13,166 nt of DNA from Nanobdellota archaeon (GTDB taxonomy: Archaea; Nanobdellota; Nanobdellia; Pacearchaeales; GW2011-AR1), in the NCBI GenBank assembly GCA_030704765.1, contig JAUYDD010000211.1:1-13166 (forward strand), written 5' to 3'. Under the pieces are notes generated by a model that had not been told where the DNA came from, did no database searches, and saw only the letters and a program-made list of their open reading frames with translations. Positions 7,310 through 13,011 of the stretch are shown here, in pieces. Both the position numbers and the translations under genes were made by a program. Position 1 is the stretch's first letter; each line of letters starts with the position of its first letter.

Positions 7310-8260
7310 ATGATAAAATCACAAACTAAAATACCTGCAATTTTGGTTACAGATTTATATTATCATTTTTGCTATCATCCATCAGATGGTTTACTCGGTG
7401 GTTTTGATGATTATGTTGATACTGCTCTATTTTTAGCAAATCAGAATTTTAACCAAAAAGGTATAATTCTAGATAATCATTTAAGTCCAGAACAACCGCA
7501 GGATGGTGGAAGAATTGTTGAAAGATTAACAGACTTCACTCATAGAAGAGTTCACTATTGTGTTGGTTTGAATCATAAACTAATATCCTTAGACGACATT
7601 GCAGAAGGTAAAGAGACAGAAGGAGCAGATTTGATTGAAAGAGAAATCAAGATAGCAGAAGAAAAAAATGACAGACTTGCGTTAATAACTGTTGGAGGTT
7701 TTACAGATATAGCTATAGCACTTAACAAAGTAAAACCTCAAAGACAGCTTCCTGTCGATGTATACTTTGCAACAGCATATTATCAGAAAGATGCTGCAGG
7801 ATATAATGTTGCTTTAGATGTTAAAGGATTTTTAAGTGTTGTAAGGAATGAGAATGTTAATATCATTTGGACCCCAGGTGATATTACTAAAATGTTTTAT
7901 GAAGCTCATAATCAATTAGGTAATTCTTCTAGCCCTCTTGCCAAGTATCTACTTGATAAATTATCTATGTATCGTTATTGTAAATATCTTAATGAAGGAG
8001 AAAAACCTGATAAAATAGACTGGGCAAATGTTTTGAAAAAAGGATGTTATCTATGGTCAACCCCTGCATTTTTAATAGCATCAAATCAATTGTATCCGGC
8101 TGGAAAAGAACCTTTTAGTCTTGAAGAAATTCCTGTTGAATTTGATGACAGAGGAAAATTTGTTCCAAAAGAAAAACAAAAATCTCCTAGAATAGCAAAG
8201 GTTGTAACTTCTATAAATAAAGAAAAATTGAGCGAGATATTAACTCAAACAATAAAATAG
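7310..8260 (+). CDS. Nucleoside-hydrolase-like (IUNH superfamily) protein
   Basis: This is 316 residues from the preferred ATG; an upstream in-frame ATG at 7247 would add 21. The order of elements matches inosine-uridine preferring nucleoside hydrolases, which cleave the N-glycosidic bond of ribonucleosides. There is a first strand PAILVTDLY with an Asp (D15) and a later FDDYVDTALFLAN (32-44). Next come GIILDNH (51-57), LALITVGGFTDIAIAL (123-138) like the family LGPLTNIALAL block, and GYNVALDVKG (164-173) like the family E-x-N-x-x-x-D segment. It is unusual in that the classical tight DTDxGxDD calcium-binding motif is split by about 17 residues rich in Tyr, His and Gly. Some active-site acids are kept, but the chemistry may differ. 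The C-terminus (about 275-316) is charged. It is co-directional with the 6862 gene. Confidence 0.65.
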   Translation: MIKSQTKIPAILVTDLYYHFCYHPSDGLLGGFDDYVDTALFLANQNFNQKGIILDNHLSPEQPQDGGRIVERLTDFTHRRVHYCVGLNHKLISLDDIAEGKETEGADLIEREIKIAEEKNDRLALITVGGFTDIAIALNKVKPQRQLPVDVYFATAYYQKDAAGYNVALDVKGFLSVVRNENVNIIWTPGDITKMFYEAHNQLGNSSSPLAKYLLDKLSMYRYCKYLNEGEKPDKIDWANVLKKGCYLWSTPAFLIASNQLYPAGKEPFSLEEIPVEFDDRGKFVPKEKQKSPRIAKVVTSINKEKLSEILTQTIK

Positions 8261-8276
8261 ATGTTTATTTTTCTAG

Positions 8277-8452
8277 GAAGTAGCACCTTTTAGTGCTTCT
8301 GTCATGAAACACTTTCGAGCTTATCATACATAAGTAGGTCCGGGGAGCACCTAACCACCCATTTTTGCAGAGTTTAACCTTAGCTATTTTTAACACCCAA
8401 CTTTTTTAGTGCTTTTTTCTCAGCGTCGATAAAAATTCTAAATTTAGCGGGA
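8277..8452 (+). other. Intergenic structured region (TCCGGGGAGCAC type), copy 2
   Basis: No gene is seen between 8261 and 8555. Hairpins include a bulged GAAG-GCAC/GTGC-TTC (8277-8299) and CTTAT-CATAC-ATAAG (about 8320-8334). TCCGGGGAGCAC (8339-8350) and TTAACACCC (8390-8398) match words of the 5541-5642 structure. TTTTTTAG and CAGCGTCG follow. The rest of the spacer is the TCGTGGG repeat and the antitoxin promoter. Confidence 0.45.
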
Positions 8453-8453
8453 G

Positions 8454-8502
8454 AACCTTAACCTAAGGTTTAATATCTCGTGGGCATATAACTTAAGGTT
8501 AT
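8454..8502 (+). repeat. TCGTGGG-type hairpin repeat, copy 3
   Basis: Hairpin AACCTTA-ACC-TAAGGTT (8454-8470) is followed by CTCGTGGGCAT (8477-8487) and hairpin ATAAC-TTAAG-GTTAT (8488-8502). It has the same two-hairpin layout as at 4663-4714 with different stem bases. It lies upstream of the antitoxin promoter. Confidence 0.6.
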
Positions 8503-8526
8503 CTCTATTTTTGGAAAACCAAAAGA

Positions 8527-8555
8527 TTTAAATAGAAATAAGATTAATCTTATTT
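8527..8555 (+). promoter_or_regulatory. Antitoxin promoter and 20-bp perfect palindromic operator
   Basis: A TATA-like TTTAAATA lies at 8527-8534. Directly after it AAATAAGATTAATCTTATTT (8536-8555) is a perfect 20-bp palindrome whose last base touches the ATG at 8556. It covers the expected transcription start, so binding there would block initiation. AbrB/MazE-type antitoxins are known to bind their own promoter as dimers, which fits. Confidence 0.75.
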
Positions 8556-8774
8556 ATGATAATTGATACAACTAAAATGAGTTCAAGAGGACAAGTAGTT
8601 ATACCTTTAGATATGCGAGAAGACATAAAAAAAGGAGACAAATTAATTATTATCAGAAGGGATAATGAGATAATTTTAAAGAAATCAATTCCAGAAACTG
8701 CTATTTTGTCTGAAAAATCTTTTGCTAAAACATGGCTTAATAAAAAAGAGGATGAGGCATGGAAGGATTTGTAA
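8556..8774 (+). CDS. AbrB/MazE-type antitoxin
   Basis: This 72-residue protein has an N-terminal SpoVT/AbrB swapped-hairpin DNA-binding domain (about 1-45): TKMSSRGQVVIPLDMREDIKKGD, then IIIRRDNEIILKK. The acidic, lysine-containing C-terminal tail (about 46-72, ending DEAWKDL) is the usual toxin-binding part. It should neutralise the toxin encoded next, which overlaps it by 16 bases (8759-8774), and repress the pair through the palindrome at 8536-8555. The start codon follows that palindrome with no leader. Confidence 0.88.
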   Translation: MIIDTTKMSSRGQVVIPLDMREDIKKGDKLIIIRRDNEIILKKSIPETAILSEKSFAKTWLNKKEDEAWKDL

Positions 8775-9091
8775 AAGGAGATATTTTAGTAATCGAGTTC
8801 CCGTATTCTGATTTAAAAAATGCAAAAAGAAGGCCTGTTTTAATTTTAAAGGTTCCTAAAGGCGGGGATGTTATCGTTGCACAGATAACCGGATTGTCCT
8901 ACGAAAAATCTGTAGAGATTCCCCTAAAAGATGAGGATTTCAGACATGGCCGTCTTAAAAGAGATAGTTATGTAAGAATAGACAAAATTGCTTCCATTGA
9001 AAAATCATTAATAAAATATAAACTAGGCTCATTAAAGCAAGAAAATTTTTATAAAATTTTAGATAAAATTTGCTTTTTTCTAAAGAATTGA
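8759..9091 (+). CDS. MazF/PemK-type toxin (probable endoribonuclease)
   Basis: This 110-residue protein starts FVKGDILVIEFPYSDLKNAKRRPVLIL (4-30), the typical PemK/MazF opening with GD-I and RRPVLIL strands. VIVAQITG (about 38-45) and LKRDSYVRIDKIASIEKSLI (about 66-85) match later core strands of the SH3-like barrel. Known relatives cut RNA at short specific sequences; the specificity here is unknown. The conserved Arg in the RP motif and the Ser/Thr-rich middle are present, so it may be active. The 16-base overlap with the antitoxin indicates translational coupling. No truncation is seen. Confidence 0.85.
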   Translation: MEGFVKGDILVIEFPYSDLKNAKRRPVLILKVPKGGDVIVAQITGLSYEKSVEIPLKDEDFRHGRLKRDSYVRIDKIASIEKSLIKYKLGSLKQENFYKILDKICFFLKN

Positions 9092-9093
9092 GG

Positions 9094-9211
9094 AAAATGC
9101 CGTTAAGTTAATCTTTGGGATTAAATCTCCTATATAAACCGAATAACTGACGAGCATTTTGGTTCACTGCTAAGGATGGTGCTTTTTGCGGGCACTGAAC
9201 TAGAAAAGTTC
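9094..9211 (+). other. Intergenic region with several stem-loops
   Basis: The spacer holds AAAATGC (9094-9100) paired with GCATTTT (9154-9160), an inner TTAATC/GATTAA hairpin (about 9109-9125), and a nested bulged stem GTTCA (9162-9166) + GTGC (9179-9182) with GCAC (9192-9195) + TGAAC (9196-9200). GAAC/GTTC (9197-9200, 9208-9211) is an alternative. AAAATGC recurs at 9214-9220. The C-rich or T-loop features of a tRNA are absent. It could be an RNA or terminator-like structure. Confidence 0.35.
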
Positions 9212-9216
9212 TTAAA

Positions 9217-9987
9217 ATGCTAATTCTTTTAAAATATATGAATATTCATGTTGTTGAAGAACTTAATTTGACTAAAAATCAGAAAGCAAGGCTTGAGAAA
9301 CTTGGAAAAGTTAAATATTTTCTAGGAGTTCCAAATGAAGAGGAACTAGATAAGAGATCTGAGAACGCAGATATTTTGGTAGTCAGTTGGGCTCCAATTG
9401 ATACTAGTATCTCTAAAATAAATAAGAGTGTTAAGCTCATATCTTTACCATTTACCGGAGTCGGGTTTTTACCTCTTAAAGAATTTACTCTTAAAGGAAT
9501 CAAGATTGCGAACTCTCCAGGATATTCAACAGAAGCTGTAGCAGAATTTGGAATAGGTCTAATGATTTCAGTTGTAAGAAAAATTAATTCTTATGTTAAA
9601 TCTGAACCAAAGCCCGATGTTACTTCTACCCTTTATGGAAAAACACTCATTATTCTCGGAGCTGGAAGAATAGCTACCTCTGTGGGAAATATTGGAAGAT
9701 CATTAGGTATGAAAGTTATACTTTGGAAAAGAGGAGACAATTTAATTAAAACTATAAAAGAAGCGGATATTCTCTACTCTGCCTTACCATTATCTGATGA
9801 AACAAAAAATCTTCTTGGGGAAAATGAATTTAAAGCTATGAAAAAAGGATCTTATTTTATAACTACTTCTCATAATCAAATTTATAATCCTAACGCTCTG
9901 CTAAAGGCACTAGACACTAATCTTACGGGTGCTGGAATTGATCTAGAAGGAACAAATACTGGAGATTATAATAACTGTGAAGGATAA
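9217..9987 (+). pseudogene. Truncated D-2-hydroxyacid dehydrogenase-like gene
   Basis: This 256-residue frame matches the D-isomer 2-hydroxyacid dehydrogenase fold. It has an N-terminal catalytic half and NSPGYSTEAVAEFGIGLMISVVR (99-121). The NAD-binding strand LIILGAGRIATSVG (144-157) reads GAGRIA instead of GxGxxG. It then has ADILYSALPLSDETKNLLGENEFKAMKKGSYFITT (183-217) and GAGIDLEG (238-245). Full-length enzymes are about 310-330 residues, and the C-terminal part with the catalytic His is missing. The usual catalytic Arg of the ARG motif is replaced here (TTSHN, His at about 219). After GIDLEG the frame runs into unrelated sequence and stops, while another frame opens at 9947. A broken gene is the best reading; a divergent non-catalytic protein is possible. 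ATG at 9238 (MNIHVVEEL) is an equally likely start. Confidence 0.7.
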
Positions 9988-10120
9988 AAATTTAGATTTG
10001 GCAACAGATAAGGTCCTTGAACTCGCTTCTATGTTACATTTACAAAAAAAGTTTAAGGGATTTAAGGAGGGAAGATGCAGATGTATGGCTGATGGGACTA
10101 GTTTGATTTTGGAAAAATGA
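9947..10120 (+). pseudogene. Fragment of an unrecognised small gene fused to the dehydrogenase end
   Basis: After a stop at 9944 this frame is open to TGA at 10118-10120. It reads IIITVKDKNLDLATDKVLEL, then ASMLHLQKKFKGFKEGRCRC and MADGTSLILEK. It has no ATG at its head; GTG at 9977 is a possible start, giving about 47 residues. The CRC pair and regular helical pattern suggest real former coding sequence. Its stop overlaps the ATG of the next small frame (ATGA at 10117-10120), an operon-style junction. It probably lost its 5' end in the same event that truncated the dehydrogenase. Confidence 0.4.
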
Positions 10121-10287
10121 AATACAAAGTAAAAATAAAGGCAGGGGGGATAATGCCTCTGGAAAGTCTTATTTGCTAAATCAGATTTTTGGAAGAAGAA
10201 GGGTTTAAGACAGAGGATAATGATTTAATGGAAAAGCAGGAGATTACCTTATCCAATTTTGTGAGAAGAGCCAGATTGTTTAGTTAA
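10117..10287 (+). pseudogene. Small gene interrupted by an in-frame stop
   Basis: ATG at 10117 begins MKYKVKIKAGGIMPLESLIC, then TAA (10177-10179). The same frame continues IRFLEEEGFKTEDNDLMEKQ and EITLSNFVRRARLFS to TAA at 10285-10287. With the internal stop read through it would be a basic protein of about 56 residues with strand then helix. It starts in ATGA overlap with the frame before. A premature stop in a decaying gene is the simplest view. I do not recognise the family. Confidence 0.4.
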
Positions 10288-10488
10288 ATAAATCTCTTGT
10301 TTTTGTGTTGTAACCATATTTAATTTTTGTAAGTTAACTAATTCTTCTTTTATTTTTTCTAATGACATTCCAAAGTCCTTTGCTATTTCCTCAGCTATTT
10401 TGCCTTTATCTAAATCTCTTACAATCTTTTTTTGTAATAAAGTAAGTCTTGGTGTTTTCTTGCTTTCGTTATTTTGAGGTTCATTAGT
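10249..10488 (-). pseudogene. 5'-truncated HTH (winged-helix-like) gene remnant
   Basis: The minus strand is open for 79 codons with no start codon at its head; a TAG lies just upstream at 10489-10491. The reading is TPRLTLLQKKIVRDLDKGKI, then AEEIAKDFGMSLEKIKEELV and NLQKLNMVTTQKQEIYLTK. This is a convincing helix-turn-helix: QKKIVRDLDKGKIAEEIAKDF then GMSLEKIKEELVNLQKLNMV. The head of the frame abuts a 13-base scrap of the repeat element (10492-10504), which suggests that an insertion or deletion removed the start. The only internal ATG (10366-10368) would leave about 38 residues. Its tail overlaps the convergent frame ending at 10287. Confidence 0.55.
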
Positions 10489-10491
10489 CTA

Positions 10492-10504
10492 GTTTTCAAT
10501 TCTC
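10492..10504 (+). repeat. Scrap of the structured repeat element (right-end stem arm)
   Basis: GTTTTCAATTCTC is identical to the 3' arm of the right-end stem in copies 1 and 2 (for example 121-133), but the facing arm and linker are absent. It lies exactly at the broken head of the HTH remnant. Confidence 0.5.
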
Positions 10505-10549
10505 TAAAGGGTATGATTATATTTGAATAAAATGAGTAAATAAACGTTG

Positions 10550-10612
10550 TGTCACAAATAGAAAGATTTATTAATAATAGTATTTTTTATAAATAAAATG
10601 TCACAAATAGAA
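10550..10612 (+). repeat. 14-bp direct repeat across the ACT-protein start
   Basis: TGTCACAAATAGAA occurs at 10550-10563 and again at 10599-10612, where it encodes the first residues SQIE. The copies are 49 bases apart start to start. The duplicated region contains the TATA-like TTTATTAATA (10567-10576) for the gene at 10598. It may be a small tandem duplication of the gene head or a repeated binding site. Confidence 0.6.
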
Positions 10613-11224
10613 CAAGATTTCAGGCAATTTTTAAGTAAAAGACCAGAGATAGAAATGTCATATAAAAACGGGCTGATAAATCGGAGATCCTTAGCCAGAT
10701 ATTTAATACAGCAAGGTGTTGGTAAAAATAATCAACTTGAAGCCATAATAGCTATGCTAAGGAGATTTCAGTTTAAAGATATTAAAGAATCAAAAAATGT
10801 TTTTAAAAATCTCAGAATTAACATAAAGGATAAAATAATAATCTTAGATTTTGAAAAAGAAAAAGAGTTGGTAAAAAAATTACAGACACTAATAACAAAT
10901 ACAAATTATGACAAAGGTGATACATTAAAAATTGTTGTTGGATCATCATCTGTAAAAGTTTTTATTGATAAAGAAAATGAAAATAAAGCAAATGAATTAA
11001 TTGAAAATTTTAAATTGAAACATAAATATGATAAAATTTCAGAAATTAGTTTAATGTTTCCCGAAGAATCCATTAAGGAAAGAGGAGTTCTCTCAACTAT
11101 CACTCGAGAATTAACAGTTAATGACATTGTTATTACAGAACTTCTTACTGCAAGCCCTGAATTATTAATTTATTTGAAAGAAGAATATGTTCTAAAAGCA
11201 TATGGGGTATTAAAAAGATTATAA
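10598..11224 (+). CDS. ACT-domain-like protein with N-terminal HTH-like segment
   Basis: This 208-residue soluble protein has three parts. An N-terminal helical segment (about 1-65), including KNGLINRRSLARYLIQQGVGKNNQLEAIIAMLRRF, looks like a small HTH-type domain. A middle alpha/beta part follows (about 70-135), with KNLRINIKDKIIILDF and TLKIVVGSSSVKVFI. The C-terminal domain (about 140-208) has KISEISLMFPEESIKERGVLSTITRELTVNDIVITELLTASPELLIYL, a beta-alpha-beta pattern close to ACT domains. ACT domains often bind amino acids, so an amino-acid-responsive regulator is a reasonable guess, not shown. The start is supported by a TATA-like box 22-31 bases upstream. It follows the decayed zone but shows no damage itself. 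Confidence 0.65.
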   Translation: MSQIEQDFRQFLSKRPEIEMSYKNGLINRRSLARYLIQQGVGKNNQLEAIIAMLRRFQFKDIKESKNVFKNLRINIKDKIIILDFEKEKELVKKLQTLITNTNYDKGDTLKIVVGSSSVKVFIDKENENKANELIENFKLKHKYDKISEISLMFPEESIKERGVLSTITRELTVNDIVITELLTASPELLIYLKEEYVLKAYGVLKRL

Positions 11225-11304
11225 TTTATTAAGTCTCCAAAACCAAATTCGTCCTATCATCATATATCCTATTTGCCTATCTTAAACCCTTCAAACTTCT
11301 TCTC

Positions 11305-11417
11305 AAGTTAAACGCTCCCGAAAAGATTGTGTAATAAAACTTGTCATACTTTTTGATATAAAATACGTTATAAAACTTGTAACAAAAAGTGTTACACTTA
11401 GGGGAGGCGTTAAACTT
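11305..11417 (+). other. Long imperfect inverted repeat structure in the ACT-glucokinase spacer
   Basis: The spacer 11225-11494 has no gene. AAGTTAAACGC (11305-11315) pairs with GCGTTAAACTT (11407-11417) with one mismatch. The stem extends through TCCC with GGGA and a bulged G. Inside, GTGTAA (11329-11334) pairs with TTACAC (11392-11397). ATAAAACTTGT is repeated directly at 11334-11344 and 11370-11380. The outline resembles an integron attC site or a terminator between convergent genes; see findings. Confidence 0.5.
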
Positions 11418-11494
11418 AGGCAATCTATCCTATAATTCAGATAATTTTTATTAAGAATCAGGAATAAAAATTAATATGATTTTTATGCAGCTAT

Positions 11495-12756
11495 TTATAA
11501 TTTTTCATTAAAAACTTCAGGGTTTGATGCAACATATTTTGCTCCCTTAAGCCCTACTTCTTTATCCATCACAACATAAACTCTAGTTTTATTTACCCAA
11601 TCCCTATGGCTTGGCCCATTATCAAATTCTTCCATAAAAGGTCTTAATACTCTTTTATCAATAATTGCTGAACCAGGATTTATTTCAATATTCTTTCTCA
11701 TGATTCCACCTGCAATATATAAACCATCTCTTGCATTTTCATGAACAACTAAATCATGGCTTGCTCTTCCATAAACTCTATAAAAAAAATCTTCTGTCTT
11801 TCCAAATATTGTGTCAGGATATTTTTTTGCTAGTCTTGAAATAGCTTCAGGTTTGTCTTTTGTTCCTTCAAATTCTTCTATAGCAGAATTTGGCAAATTA
11901 AATTCACCTCTAGCAATTGATCTTGCTAATAGATAATCAAAAACATGTTCTGTTCCTCTGCCTGAAAGAACTGATTCAGAATGTGGAATTCTTCCTCCAT
12001 AATATCTTGAACTTAGATATCTAGCTATTTCAATTTCTTCAGGTTTAGTTGAATCAGTTGGTAAAAATTTATGTCCCCCTTCTGAAGCTTTTGGTTTATA
12101 TCTATTATTACTGAAAAATAATCTTCCTTCTCCAAGCCCAGTTCCAGCACCTAATATGCCAATATTTCCAAGAGGAAAAGCGTCTCCATAACTTCCATCT
12201 AAATGAGGTAAAAGTAAAAGTTTTAATTCTTGAAATCTTAATATATGACTTCCAATCCCTTCTGAAACTCCTTCAAAATCATTTATAATGACTGATTTAA
12301 TTCCATACTGAGAAGTGTCTAAGAAAAACCTAGCATTTGTCATCTGGCAAGTCTTTCCATCAGTTGGTCCTGCAGCAGCAAGTACCATTCTAGTAATATC
12401 TTGTGGTCTAAAGCTAGATTTATTAAGAACATCTTCTAAAACTTGAGTCTTAAAATTTGTAGTAATTTGACCATCAAAAAAACAATGGGCCACCACACCC
12501 TAAAGGTTTTTTGCCACGGCAAAAAATCGCCTGCTGGCGAGTGTGGTTTGATTGGCCCTTGTTTTTAGGATGCTCAGAAATTAAAACAAAATAACATCCA
12601 CATCTTAAAAGATGTGGTTTAATTTCTGACATTATATAAAAATTGCCTTGCTTTAAATTCATTATCAAAATTACCAAAAACCTCAACTAAAATATTTGTA
12701 GCTGAGACATCTCCTGCAATAAACACCAGGTTCTTATTGGATTTTTTCTTAGCCAT
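11495..12756 (-). pseudogene. glk: Glucokinase (PF02685-type) gene split by repeat element copy 3
   Basis: The enzyme would phosphorylate glucose with ATP. The N-terminal piece (12756 down to 12631, 42 codons) reads MAKKKSNKNLVFIAGDVSAT then NILVEVFGNFDNEFKARQFLYN; DVSATN replaces the usual DxGGTN phosphate motif. The element occupies 12476-12630. The main piece (12475 down to 11495, 326 codons) resumes DGQITTNFKTQVLEDVL. It holds AAGPTDGKTCQMTNARF, INDFEGVSEGI, GILGAGTGLGEGRL, SEGGHKFLP, GRGTEHVFDYL, LYIAGGI and VGLKGAKY, all good family blocks. Removing the element joins LYN to DGQ in frame, giving about 368 residues. As it stands, the 5' piece stops inside the element at VRN. The large open frame could start only from an element-encoded ATG at 12496 (MVAHCF). 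The active form is probably lost unless the insertion is removed. Confidence 0.85.
12476..12630 (+). mobile_element. Structured repeat element, copy 3 (inside glucokinase)
   Basis: This complete 155-base copy starts with seven A and ends in TTTCTGAC. The left structure has AACAA+GGGCC (12481-12491) with GGCCC+TTGTT (12554-12563), then CCACAC/GTGTGG (12493-12498, 12541-12546). Inside are TTTTTTGCC/GGCAAAAAA (12507-12515, 12518-12526) and TCGCC/GGCGA (12527-12531, 12536-12540). The right structure has CAGAAATTAAA/TTTAATTTCTG (12575-12585, 12618-12628) and a 9-bp inner hairpin at 12598-12617. Flanks are CCATC and ATTATA. There is no target duplication and no encoded protein. Confidence 0.9.
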
Positions 12757-12780
12757 AGGTTTTTTCTATAATTTAATATC

Positions 12781-12912
12781 AAAAAAACAATGTGCCACCA
12801 CATCCTAAAGGATATGGTTTGTGTCAGGCACTTGTTTTTAGGATGCTCCGAAATTGATAATAGTATCTTTTGTTACGCTCCATAATAAATTATGGAGTTA
12901 TCAATTTCGAAC
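12781..12912 (+). mobile_element. Structured repeat element, copy 4 (short form)
   Basis: This 132-base copy has a short left structure: AACAA+GTGCC (12786-12796) with GGCAC+TTGTT (12827-12836), around CCACATCC-TAAA-GGATATGG (12798-12817). The linker TTTTTAGGATGCTC is present. The right structure is CGAAATTGATAA/TTATCAATTTCG (12849-12860, 12898-12909) with CTCCATAATAAATTATGGAG (12878-12897) inside. It starts 25 bases upstream of the glucokinase ATG, next to that gene's TATA-like TTAAATTATAG (minus strand), so it replaced the upstream promoter context. Confidence 0.88.
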
Positions 12913-13011
12913 ATATATAAATTTTATCACTTGGGAATATATTGAAAATATAGGAGTTTATTTTAAAAGGATTACGGGATTGCAGCAATCATATAAAATC
13001 CTATTTTATAT
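12913..13011. other. Spacer between element copies 4 and 5, no gene seen
   Basis: This is AT-rich sequence with no convincing reading frame or promoter. The only open frame across it runs out of copy 4 and into copy 5 and has no family features. Confidence 0.5.

Noticed and set aside
9094..9220. Possible tRNA or known small RNA in the toxin-dehydrogenase spacer
   Set aside because: Stem-loops exist, but there is no cloverleaf, no T-loop consensus and no match I recognise to a known RNA.
2812..11417. A true integron cassette array spanning the single-gene units
   Set aside because: Gene orientations are mixed, the spacers at 5541 and 8277 lack the GTTRRRY/RYYYAAC cores, and no integrase is present in the window.
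12474..12686. Minus-strand open frame of 70 codons across element copy 3 and the glucokinase N-terminal piece
   Set aside because: It reads the element in a frame without family features and overlaps the true glucokinase frame; its stop and start are set by the insertion.
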